Assembly (NCBI GenBank): GCA_026400425.1
Contig: JAPLPC010000210.1
Location: 1-10,903 of the forward strand
Origin: Hyphomicrobiales bacterium
GTDB lineage: Bacteria; Pseudomonadota; Alphaproteobacteria; Rhizobiales; Xanthobacteraceae
Direction: 5' to 3'
Length of the DNA stretch: 10,903 nt
Shown here: positions 1-7,417 of the stretch, piece by piece
How the letters are laid out: each line of letters starts with the position of its first letter
Numbering within the stretch: the stretch's first letter is position 1
Notes under the pieces: generated by a model
What the model was told of the DNA's origin: nothing
Databases searched by the model: none
What the model saw: the letters and a program-made list of their open reading frames with translations, nothing else
Translations under genes and position numbers: made by a program

Positions 1-9
1 ACTTGAGCG

Positions 10-963
10 ATGACCAGCGTCGCCCATGAGCATACCGACGCCGCGATGCAGTTGGCCCGTGCATCGGCGGCCCCTCGTGACGGCGCGATCGATACGATGC
101 GCGGTGTCGCCATCCTGATGGTGATTGGCATCCATGCACTTCAGCAGCCGCTCGACGCCGCCTGGAAGACGGCGTTTGACGCGCTGCTGCGCCCATGCGT
201 GCCGATCTTCCTGTTCGCATCCGGCTATCTCACCGGATTGTCCGGCCGCGTGCCGGTGACCAAGCGGCTGGTGGCCACCATCATTCCCTATGCGATCGCC
301 TTCGTCGCCGCCTATCTCTACATGGCCATGACGAATCCGGCGATGGATCATCGCATCACCACGACGATCGCACGTTTCGGGCTCGCTTACGTCTTCGTGT
401 ATTACTACGTGTTCGTCTATATCGGATGCACGTTGATGTTGTGGCTGGTGCTGTGGTTAGCCACCCGCGTGCCCGCCCAGGCCGAGCAGCGGCTGCAAGT
501 GCTGCTCCTGATGCTAATCGCGGTCGGCCTCGTCAGCGGCAGCTACCTCGATCCGGCGCTGGCACGGATCGGCTTGTCCGACGGGGTGATCGAAGAATTC
601 CGGATGCGCGACATTCCATTCTGGTTCGGCTTTGCCGCCCTGGGCATGCTCGTGGCGCGGGCGTCCGCCGCGGCCTACGACTCCACGGCCTTTTTCGGTT
701 ACGCCGCCGCTCTCTCCGTGTTGCTGCTGGCGTCGCGTGTGGATGTCCCGCTGCTCGCCATGCTCGGCGCCGGCAGCTACTTCGTCTATCTCTGGCATAT
801 TTTCGTGGTCATGGCGTTGCGTGACCTCGGCGGCTTCCGCGGGCTCGGCAGCGTCGCCGCGACATTGCTGGTCTATGCGATCACCCTCACTATCACCGGC
901 GCTGCGTTGCTGGCGCTGCGCCGGTGGGCATCGCCGCGCGTGCTGCGCGCGATGGGAGCCTGA
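10..963 (+). CDS. Membrane acyltransferase, acyltransferase-3 family (probable polysaccharide O-acyltransferase)
   Basis: The 317-residue product is a multi-spanning inner-membrane protein. Near its N-terminus is the family signature: D28 and R31, then H42, giving the R-x10-H motif of acyltransferase family 3 (OafA, GumF/GumG, ExoZ type), in the segment DTMRGVAILMVIGIH. About nine hydrophobic helices follow, with a late Tyr-rich helix (YFVYLWHIF, around 257-265) also typical of the family. Members move acetyl or other acyl groups across the membrane onto sugars of O-antigen or exopolysaccharide. The flippase gene begins 3 bp after the stop, so the two are almost surely co-transcribed. The start at 10 is uncertain because only 9 bases precede it; ATG codons at 46 and 97 are alternatives, the latter falling just before R31. 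The family call is firm; acyl donor and sugar target are unknown. Confidence 0.88.
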   Translation: MTSVAHEHTDAAMQLARASAAPRDGAIDTMRGVAILMVIGIHALQQPLDAAWKTAFDALLRPCVPIFLFASGYLTGLSGRVPVTKRLVATIIPYAIAFVAAYLYMAMTNPAMDHRITTTIARFGLAYVFVYYYVFVYIGCTLMLWLVLWLATRVPAQAEQRLQVLLLMLIAVGLVSGSYLDPALARIGLSDGVIEEFRMRDIPFWFGFAALGMLVARASAAAYDSTAFFGYAAALSVLLLASRVDVPLLAMLGAGSYFVYLWHIFVVMALRDLGGFRGLGSVAATLLVYAITLTITGAALLALRRWASPRVLRAMGA

Positions 964-966
964 CGC

Positions 967-2400
967 ATGCTGCTGAAACGCACCATCCTCTATCTGCCCG
1001 CACAGATCGTCGGCCCGCTGTTTCAGCTGGTCGCGATGATCGTATGGACCCATGTGGTCAACGATCACACGTTGGGCGTCATCACGCTGATCACGGCCAC
1101 CCACGAGCTGCTGCAGATCGGTTTTCTCGCCTGGTGGTCGCAATACGCGTTGCGCTTCTTCGGGCGTTACCAGGGGCATGACGACGCCGAGCGGTTCTAT
1201 CGCACGGAGAACGTCGTCATCCTGCTGTCGCTGGTGTTGCAGAGCATCGCCATGATCTGCGTGCTATTGACGGTGATCGCCACCGACACCAATCCGACGC
1301 TGCTGACGGCCACCGTCGCCTATGTGATCAGCCGCTCGCTCAATCTCTACATCGCCGAACGCGCCCGCGTGCGTCATCAAATCGGCATCTATTCGGTTCA
1401 ACAGATCGTCGGTCCCGCCATTGGCTTCCTGATCGGGCTGCTGCTCATCAAACTGATCGGCCCCGCGCCGGAATGGCCGCTGCTGGGCTACGCCGTCGCG
1501 CAACTTTTTGCTGCGCTGGTCGTGTTGCCGAAGGTCGGCTACAGCCGTCGCATCTGGCCGATCGACCGCGGCATCGTCCGGCACGCGATCAACTACGGCA
1601 TTCCGCTGATCATCGGCGGCGCGCTCGGCTGGGTCGGGCTGAATGCCTCGCGCTTTGTGGTCAACGACATGCTCGGCGTCGCCGCAGCCGGCCTGTTTGC
1701 GGTCGGTTACGGCCTCGGCCAACGTGCCGCTGCAGTGGCGGCGATGTTGGTCACGGCGGCCGCCTTTCCGCTCGCTGTCAAAAGCATGGAACAGGATGGC
1801 AGCCAGGCCGCGATGCGCCAGCTCGCCGACAACGGCGCGCTGCTGCTCGGAATCCTCGCGCCCAGCATTGCCGGGATTTTTCTGCTGCGTGCGGAAATCG
1901 TGCATCTGTTGATCGCCGCGCCGTTCCAGGCGGTCACGCTGGCGATCCTGCCGCTTTCGGTGCTGGCCGGATCGATCCGCAACATCCGTGCGCATTTCGG
2001 CGATCAGGTATTCCTGCTGCACAGCCGGACGCACCTGATGGTCGTCGTCTCCGGCATCGACGCTGCCGTGACCGTCGTTGCCAGTCTGGTCTGCATCCAT
2101 CTATGGGGATTGGTCGGTGCAGCGACGGCGACCGTGATATCGGCCATCGCCGCGGCATCGGTCAGCTTCGCATTCGGCTTCACCCGTTTCGGGTTGACGC
2201 TGCCATGGGCGCACCTCGCCCGCATCGCCTTGGCCACGCTATCCATGGCGATGCTCCTTGCGCGTCTGCCGGAGGCGAGGTCCTATACGATGCTTGCGGC
2301 GCATATCGCAGCCGGCGCCGCGCTCTATGTGGCGACGATTGCGATCCTGTATGCGCCGACGCTGATCCGCATGATCCGGCGTCAGCCGCGATTCTCGTGA
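967..2400 (+). CDS. Wzx-type polysaccharide/lipid-linked oligosaccharide flippase (MATE/MOP superfamily)
   Basis: The 477-residue protein is almost wholly hydrophobic, with about 12 to 14 predicted membrane helices, short charged loops and a basic C-terminal tail (MIRRQPRFS). Length and pattern fit the polysaccharide transporter branch of the MOP superfamily (Wzx, GumJ, ExoT type). These proteins flip undecaprenyl-diphosphate-linked repeat units from the cytoplasmic to the periplasmic face. The segment around 217-260 (INYGIPLIIGGALGWV, then RFVVNDMLG) resembles the usual second-half start of such transporters. The ATG at 967 has GGGAG at 954-958, 8 bases upstream and inside the end of the acyltransferase gene, which supports coupled expression. 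The stop lies 2 bp from the stop of the opposing glycanase gene. The exact substrate cannot be read from sequence; a MATE-type exporter of another lipid-linked glycan is the main alternative. Confidence 0.85.
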   Translation: MLLKRTILYLPAQIVGPLFQLVAMIVWTHVVNDHTLGVITLITATHELLQIGFLAWWSQYALRFFGRYQGHDDAERFYRTENVVILLSLVLQSIAMICVLLTVIATDTNPTLLTATVAYVISRSLNLYIAERARVRHQIGIYSVQQIVGPAIGFLIGLLLIKLIGPAPEWPLLGYAVAQLFAALVVLPKVGYSRRIWPIDRGIVRHAINYGIPLIIGGALGWVGLNASRFVVNDMLGVAAAGLFAVGYGLGQRAAAVAAMLVTAAAFPLAVKSMEQDGSQAAMRQLADNGALLLGILAPSIAGIFLLRAEIVHLLIAAPFQAVTLAILPLSVLAGSIRNIRAHFGDQVFLLHSRTHLMVVVSGIDAAVTVVASLVCIHLWGLVGAATATVISAIAAASVSFAFGFTRFGLTLPWAHLARIALATLSMAMLLARLPEARSYTMLAAHIAAGAALYVATIAILYAPTLIRMIRRQPRFS

Positions 2401-2402
2401 AC

Positions 2403-3512
2403 TCAGCCGCGCTTCGCATTTTCAAATGCACGTGCCATGGCAAACCACAACGGCTTCTTCTGCATGTCGGCATCATACGGCAATGGCCGCGGCAGACGCT
2501 GGGTCGTCGGATCCTTCTGCAAGGCGATCCCCTTATAGAACGAATAATGGTCGGATAGCTGCCAGGTGATGACCGCCTTGACGGCGGGAACCTGCAATAC
2601 GCCGGTGAGAAATGTCTCGGCCGTCTCGGCGATCGCCGTGTCGCGGGCGACGATATCGTCCGGGAAGGTGTCGTCGCGCACATCGAATTCGGTGATGTAG
2701 ATATCGATCTTGCGTTCGGCCAGCGCGTGCACGAATTCCAGAAAGCGCTGCGGATCGTGCGGGTAGCGCGGCTGCAGATGGCCTTGCAGGCCGACGGCGT
2801 CCAACCGCACACCCGCATGCTGCAATTCATCGACGAGACGCAGCATACCCGCGCGCGATGTGCGGCCGACGTCATCGTCGCGCTCGGTCTGCGCCTCGTT
2901 GAGCACGAATTTCGTGGTCTTATCGACCTGACCTGCGCGTTCGAAGGCACGTTTGATGTAGTCGGTGCCGAATGCGTCGTACCACGGCCCGAGCCTGTAA
3001 CCGCCGGGCGCCTTGTGACCCGGCCAGAACGGCTCGTTGACGATATCCCACGAATGCAGCTTGCCTGCGTAACGACCGACCACCTGTTCGATATAACTGT
3101 CGAAAAATTTCCGACGTTCATCGACGCTCATCGCCTTGATCCATGGCGGCACCCAGTCGTTCCAGATCAGACAGTGGCCGCGCATGGGAATTCGATGACC
3201 GGCACAAAACTGTAGCAATCGATCGCCGGCGTCGAAGCGCAACGCGCCTGCCTGCGGGGCAATGCTGCCCATCTTCAGTGCAACATCCGTCGTGATGATT
3301 CGCGTCTGACTTGTGTAGAGCTGGCGATAGCCGACATCCTTATCGATGACGGGACCAGCAGCCGCACCGAACAGAAACCCATTTTTCGCCGCAATCGATC
3401 CCAGACTCGTGACTTCGGTCTGCGTTTGGCGTGCGGCATTCGCTTCGCGATGCATAGCGAGCGTCGCGCCTGCGATCACTGCTAACGACTTTCTCCTTGA
3501 GCACTCGAACAT
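2403..3512 (-). CDS. GH10-family endo-glycanase (endo-1,4-beta-xylanase-like) with a Tat-like signal
   Basis: The 369-residue product is a single GH10 TIM barrel (about 45-366) behind an export signal. Landmarks are RGHCLIW (H113, W117), the acid/base motif WDIVNE (E160), LQGH (H245), the nucleophile motif ITEFDV (E275) and TWQLSDHYSF (W317). Both catalytic glutamates are present, so activity is expected. The start is the ATG at 3510-3512, with GGAGAG 5 bases upstream. It opens with MFECSRRKSLAVIAGA, a twin-arginine motif plus short hydrophobic stretch; the open frame extends to 3614 but would bury this signal. The region that normally reads T-x-E-N-x-x-K-W reads TTDVALKM (74-81), so the Glu-Asn pair lining the minus-side sugar subsites is Asp-Val and the Trp is Met. 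The substrate may therefore not be xylan; a role on the polymer made by this locus is inferred from context. The gene lies opposite to, and inside, the biosynthetic cluster. Confidence 0.9.
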   Translation of the reverse strand: MFECSRRKSLAVIAGATLAMHREANAARQTQTEVTSLGSIAAKNGFLFGAAAGPVIDKDVGYRQLYTSQTRIITTDVALKMGSIAPQAGALRFDAGDRLLQFCAGHRIPMRGHCLIWNDWVPPWIKAMSVDERRKFFDSYIEQVVGRYAGKLHSWDIVNEPFWPGHKAPGGYRLGPWYDAFGTDYIKRAFERAGQVDKTTKFVLNEAQTERDDDVGRTSRAGMLRLVDELQHAGVRLDAVGLQGHLQPRYPHDPQRFLEFVHALAERKIDIYITEFDVRDDTFPDDIVARDTAIAETAETFLTGVLQVPAVKAVITWQLSDHYSFYKGIALQKDPTTQRLPRPLPYDADMQKKPLWFAMARAFENAKRG

Positions 3513-3710
3513 AATCGCTCTCCACATTGAGATTCGAACCGGCAGGTCGCGTCTGCCATCTCGCAACCGCACTGCCATCGTTGCGTCGCAATAGTTCGTT
3601 TTCATGTCCGCCATGTCGAGGACGGCATCTTTCTGCTGGCGAGCAGCACTGCTTCAACGATGAGCAGATGTTGTGCAAGCGGAAGCACTCGACAACATCA
3701 GGGGACCGAC
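3513..3710. promoter_or_regulatory. Divergent intergenic region between GH10 glycanase and GT26 gene
   Basis: These 198 bases separate two genes transcribed away from each other and must carry promoters for both, though no convincing -35/-10 pair stands out. The composition looks less GC-rich than the flanking genes. Short inverted repeats are visible: GGCAG-7nt-CTGCC at 3541-3557, the 11-base palindrome TTGCGTCGCAA at 3581-3591, and CTGCT-GGCG-AGCAG at 3633-3646. Any could be an operator half-site or weak hairpin, but 5-bp arms are expected often by chance. The GT26 ribosome site AGGGGA sits at 3700-3705. Open frames crossing this stretch look like non-coding readthrough. Confidence 0.45.
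3518..3523 (-). promoter_or_regulatory. Ribosome binding site deciding the glycanase start
   Basis: Read on the minus strand this is GGAGAG, 5 bases before the ATG at 3512. It favours that start over the in-frame ATGs at 3527 and 3614, neither of which would place the twin-arginine motif near the N-terminus. Confidence 0.65.
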
Positions 3711-4556
3711 ATGGCAGACGCGCCGCTATCAGATCAGCACAACGACATTGCAGCAGGTTCGGCAGGTCATCTGAACGTCGATGGCGTGACCATCAATGTC
3801 GCCTCACTCTCGGAAGCGGTGACGTCGATCGTCGTTGCCGCCGAGCAAGGTGAATCGTTCAGCGTCTGCACGCTCAATCTCGACCATGTCGTGCAGTTGC
3901 AGCAGAAGCCGGATTTCCGCGCCGCCTATCGCCGCGCGCGCTTCGTCACTGCGGACGGCTTTCCGATCGTCGTGCTGAGCCGCCTGCTCGGCGTTCCCAT
4001 TGCGCGCACCACCGGCGCTGATCTCGTCGAACCGCTGTGCGAAGCTGCCGGCGCCAAAGGTCTGCCGATCTTCCTGTTCGGCTCCGATGATGCCACGCTG
4101 GAGAGTTCGGCAGCCGAACTGATGCGCCGATATCCCGGCCTCGAGGTCGCGGGAACGTTTGCACCAGGCCGCAACTTCGACGCCTATTCCGCAGAGGCCG
4201 ATGAGGCGATCGCGCGTATTCGCGCATCCGGCGCAAAGCTGTGCTTTCTCGCGCTCGGCGCGCCAAAGCAGGAGGTTTTCGCCGCGCGCTGCCTCGACGA
4301 ACTGAACGGCACCGGCTTTCTCTGCATCGGCGCGTCACTCGATTTCATTGCCGGCACCCAGATCCGCGCGCCGAAATTCGCGCAGAAAACCGGAATGGAA
4401 TGGGCGTGGCGCATGCTCAACGATCCCGGCCGGCTCGGCCCGCGCTATGCGCGTTGCGCCGCCGCGGTGCCGCGCCTGCTCGCCAGCACGTTGCCGCAGA
4501 TCCTCATCGCCCGCACGCGCTTCTTGACCTCGCCTCGCACAAGGAAAGCCGCATGA
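3711..4556 (+). CDS. WecG/TagA/CpsF family glycosyltransferase (GT26)
   Basis: The 281-residue enzyme shows the full GT26 pattern: TLNLDHV (T54, N56), TADGFPIV (D82, matching the proposed catalytic Asp of TagA), R99-T-T-G, the Rossmann-like segment FLFGSDD at 121-127, LGAPKQE (182-188), and the C-terminal RAPKFAQKTGMEWAWRM (219-235) with following Arg residues (R241, R245). The family moves a sugar (glucose, ManNAc or ManNAcA in known members) onto a lipid-diphosphate-linked acceptor at the inner membrane; GumM of xanthan synthesis is one. The ATG at 3711 has AGGGGA 5 bases upstream. The longer open frame from 3660 adds 17 residues rich in Ser, Cys and Arg with no family match. It leads a tight gene run and overlaps the next gene by ATGA. 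The family is secure; donor and acceptor are not, and the GumM comparison is inferred from neighbours. Confidence 0.92.
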   Translation: MADAPLSDQHNDIAAGSAGHLNVDGVTINVASLSEAVTSIVVAAEQGESFSVCTLNLDHVVQLQQKPDFRAAYRRARFVTADGFPIVVLSRLLGVPIARTTGADLVEPLCEAAGAKGLPIFLFGSDDATLESSAAELMRRYPGLEVAGTFAPGRNFDAYSAEADEAIARIRASGAKLCFLALGAPKQEVFAARCLDELNGTGFLCIGASLDFIAGTQIRAPKFAQKTGMEWAWRMLNDPGRLGPRYARCAAAVPRLLASTLPQILIARTRFLTSPRTRKAA

Positions 4557-5836
4557 CGTCCACGCTGACCCTCGGCCTGCGCGCCCGCAATGCAGCTCCG
4601 CCTCGCCAGCGCTATCAGATCTGCCTGATCCATCCGTTCGATCCGCGCGGACAGAAGGTCGGCGGCCTCGAGACCTATATTCGCGACTTCATCACGTTTC
4701 ATCCCGCCGACACCGATCTGCTGTTCGTTGGCGTCGATTCCGTTGGCGATCTCAAGCTCGGCGAAGTCCGCCGGCTGACGTTCCGCGGCCGTGATTTCGA
4801 TTTCATGCCGATTCTGCATTATAGCGACCAGCAGGCGCGCGAAGCGGCCAGGACGATCCGTTCGTCGCTGACTGGGCAATTCTTCTCGGCGCTGCTGCGC
4901 CATTTCATTCCGGTGGCGCGGCTGATCAAGCAACGCGGCTGCACGATCGATCTGCGACGCGTCGAATTTTCCTGGCTGCCGACGCTGCTGCGCCGCCCCT
5001 ATGTGCAGATGCTGCATGGCGAGGGCGCGCCCAAGCTGCAGATGGATTCGCTGCTGAAGAAGTACTCGTTCGTGCATAATTTCGGCGAGCGCTTTGCGGT
5101 ATCGACCTGCGCGCACTTTCTCTGCGTCAACCCGTTCATCACCGAACGTCTGCAGAAAACCTATCCCTCGAAGCGCGGCAAGATCGATACGCTGTGGACC
5201 TGGGTCAATACGGATATTTTCAAGCCGCAGCCGTTTGCCGACACCACCGATCCGTTTCGCGTGATCTTTGCCGGCCGGCTCGACGAGTTCAAGGATCCGC
5301 CCTTGATGTTCCGCACCATCGCCCGGCTGCGTGACAAGCTGCAGCAACAGCACAATGGCCAACTCGAGTTTCACTATATCGGCACCAGCGATCCGCATCG
5401 CTTTCCCGAATTCGCTGCGATCGAGGACATCACCGTCCGCCATGGGTTCAAGGATGCGCTCGGCATGGCATCGACATTGGCCAGCGCGCATGCGGGTATC
5501 CTGACATCGGAGTTCGAAGGCATGCCGCGTTGCGTGCTGGAAACATTGGCCGTCGGGCGCCCCACCGTCGCCGTTCATCTGCCGCAGCTGGAATCCGTGA
5601 TACATGACGGCCATAGCGGCTACCTCGTTCCGCGCAGCAATTCGCGCGATGAGATGGCGGAAGCACTCGCCGATCGCTTCGTCGATATTCGTAATGCGAT
5701 TGCGGCTCGTACCCTCGATCCCGAGCAGGTGGCAGAGTCCATCGCGAACTTCACGCCGGCGACCCAGCTGGCGCGGGTCTACACCTATCATCAGCAGATC
5801 CAGGACGCCGGTGGTCTGACGCCGTCCCGCGCATAG
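4553..5836 (+). CDS. Glycosyltransferase family 4 (GT-B fold)
   Basis: The 427-residue product is a retaining GT-B glycosyltransferase. The N-terminal domain has the donor/acceptor loop GGLETYIRDF (37-46). The C-terminal domain has VIFAGRLDEFKDPPLMF (237-253, with R242 and K247 expected to hold the nucleotide-sugar diphosphate), the strand LEFHYIGT (271-278), and the E-x7-E motif EGMPRCVLE (E322, E330). It would add one sugar, often mannose or glucose, to a lipid-linked intermediate in the cytoplasm. The ATG at 4553 overlaps the TGA of the GT26 gene (ATGA), with AAGGAAAG upstream. The open frame reaches back to 4241, but that part is an out-of-frame reading of the GT26 gene. The region after residue 60 is divergent, so no closer assignment is offered. 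Translational coupling suggests near-equal expression with GT26. Confidence 0.9.
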   Translation: MTSTLTLGLRARNAAPPRQRYQICLIHPFDPRGQKVGGLETYIRDFITFHPADTDLLFVGVDSVGDLKLGEVRRLTFRGRDFDFMPILHYSDQQAREAARTIRSSLTGQFFSALLRHFIPVARLIKQRGCTIDLRRVEFSWLPTLLRRPYVQMLHGEGAPKLQMDSLLKKYSFVHNFGERFAVSTCAHFLCVNPFITERLQKTYPSKRGKIDTLWTWVNTDIFKPQPFADTTDPFRVIFAGRLDEFKDPPLMFRTIARLRDKLQQQHNGQLEFHYIGTSDPHRFPEFAAIEDITVRHGFKDALGMASTLASAHAGILTSEFEGMPRCVLETLAVGRPTVAVHLPQLESVIHDGHSGYLVPRSNSRDEMAEALADRFVDIRNAIAARTLDPEQVAESIANFTPATQLARVYTYHQQIQDAGGLTPSRA

Positions 5837-5855
5837 TGAGGCCGGAATCGCAGAC

Positions 5856-6990
5856 GTGAATATCCTCTTGCTGACCAGCGAATATGCGCCGATGCGCGGC
5901 GGCATCGGCACTTATGCGCGGGAGATCGCCGAAGCGGCGACACAGCTCGGCGCCCATGTGACGCTGGTCGCGCCGGACTATGGCGAGGACACATCGCAAG
6001 CCGACCGCCTGTCGCCGTTTGCCGTTCATCGGTTCCGCGGCGGACTGCATTCGGCGCGCGATCTGCCTGGCAAGATCAGGCTCGCGCGCCGCTGGGTCAA
6101 GGCAGCTCCGTTCGATGTGGTCCATGCCGCGGATTGGCCATTCTTCATTCCGGTCGCCCTCGCGCGGCATCTCACACCCGCACGCCTGCTGATGACCGTG
6201 CACGGAACCGAGATCAACGAAACGCAGACGCCCCTGAAGCGGCTGGCGATCCGCGGCAGCGGCACGTTCGGCCCGCGCACCGTCATCGCCGCCAACAGCC
6301 GCTTCACCCGCGATCTATTCCGCGACAAGTTCGACGTCAATCCCCACCGCGTCCATGCGATCCGCCTCGGCGTGTCGGAATTCTGGTCAGGCCCGCGCTT
6401 GGAGCGTGCTGCCGTGCGCATGCAGCGCGAGATTGCGCCCGATCGCATCGTCATGGTCACTGTCGCCCGCATTACGCGCCGCAAGGGCCATCATCTGACG
6501 CTGCAGGCGCTGGCACGATTGCCCGACGGAGGGCGAGCGGGATTATGTCGATGAGATTCGGCGCGCGATAGACGACGCAGATTGCGACGTCCGCCTGCTT
6601 GGCGCGCTCAGCAACGTTGATATCCGCGATCTCTACGGTGCCGCCGATTTCTTCTGTCTCACCGGGGTGCCGGAATCGTCCGGCCGCGTCGAAGGCTTCG
6701 GCCTGGTTTATCTCGAAGCTGGCGCCGGCGGTCTGCCGAGCATCGCCAGCGATATCGGCGGCGTTCCCGACGCCGTGTTGGCTGGCGACTCGGGTTTGCT
6801 GGTGCAGCCCCGTATCGACATGATCGCAGGCGTGATCGCGCAGATCGCAACGGACGACGACTTGCGAGCGCGCCTTGCGGCCGGCGCCCGCGCGCATGCG
6901 CGCGAACTCTCTTGGATGCGTTGTGCCGCCGAAACCTATGGCCTGCCGCTGGCGCCGTCATCCGCGCACATCGATGCGATGTCCGCATGA
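5856..6990 (+). pseudogene. Glycosyltransferase family 4, frameshifted with a probable internal deletion
   Basis: Two reading frames together make one GT4 enzyme. Frame one starts at a GTG (5856; MNILLLTSEYAP, then GGIGTYAREIA at 15-25, HAADW at 90-94, TVHGTE at 114-119, NSRFTRD at 147-153 and ARITRRKGHH at 204-213) and stops at 6554. The rest is in the +1 frame: from about 6535 it reads ERDYVDEIRRAI, later RLLGALSN, then the E-x7-E segment EGFGLVYLE (from 6691) and DIGGVPDAV, ending at TGA 6990. At the join, QALARLP passes straight to GERDYVDE. The strand usually found there (compare LEFHYIGT in the gene before) is missing, and the R-to-E motif distance is about 74 codons against 80 in the neighbour. 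A loss of roughly 12 to 15 codons, not a multiple of three, explains both. Both halves look otherwise intact, so the lesion is recent or a sequence error. Confidence 0.85.
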
Positions 6991-7391
6991 GAACATTTGT
7001 CCTGGCGCTGACATTGACGATTGCCGGCACTGCGGCGCAAGCCAGCAGCTGCAACAAAAGCCGCGAATATCTGCTCGGCGGCCTCGTCGGCGATCTGCAG
7101 ATGACGCCGCAAACCTATGACGGACTGTTCAGGGTCTGCGAAACCACGGCGACCATGCCGAACGTCGAGGATGCCTTCATCCTCAAGGATGGCGGCATCG
7201 GCGTGATCGCGAAGCGCGACACCATCCCGGCCACTGCCGCGACGCTGGCGCGCTTCTGCGACGCCAATCCGCGCGCCACGCTTCGCTTCATTTCCAAGAA
7301 AGATCTGCTGCTGGCGAAATCGATGTCGAAGATCGTCAGCCTGTCATCGACAGGCGCGACCTCCTGCAAGAAGATCAAGGGTCTGACGTAG
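6987..7391 (+). CDS. Small exported four-cysteine protein, unknown function
   Basis: The 134-residue product opens with a clear Sec signal peptide (MRTFVLALTLTIAGTAAQA, probable cleavage after A19). The mature part is about 115 residues with four cysteines (C22, C51, C91, C127), enough for two disulfides in the periplasm or outside. It contains a hydrophobic/charged segment EDAFILKDGGIGVIAKRD (61-78) and a Lys-rich C-terminus. I do not recognise a family. The ATG at 6987 overlaps the TGA that ends the broken GT4 (ATGA), so it was built to be translated by coupling. With the frameshift, ribosomes leave 433 bases earlier, which may lower its expression. It would plausibly act with polysaccharide export or assembly, but only location supports that. 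An open frame reaching back to 6912 would lose the signal peptide and is rejected. Confidence 0.8.
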   Translation: MRTFVLALTLTIAGTAAQASSCNKSREYLLGGLVGDLQMTPQTYDGLFRVCETTATMPNVEDAFILKDGGIGVIAKRDTIPATAATLARFCDANPRATLRFISKKDLLLAKSMSKIVSLSSTGATSCKKIKGLT

Positions 7392-7417
7392 CGATATGCC
7401 CGCGCGATGCTGTCGCA

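Noticed and set aside
3660..3710. Longer N-terminus for the GT26 enzyme
   Set aside because: The extra 17 residues do not look like the family, and AGGGGA is placed for the ATG at 3711.
4445..5911. A 488-codon open frame on the minus strand opposite the first GT4 gene
   Set aside because: Composition is shadow-like (Arg, Gln, Glu rich) with no recognisable motif, and it spans two genes with full GT26 and GT4 signatures.
6545..6571. ATG at 6545 with GGAGGG upstream as a restart for the GT4 C-terminal half
   Set aside because: It is in a third frame and reaches a stop at 6571 after eight residues (MSMRFGAR), so it cannot produce the C-terminal domain.
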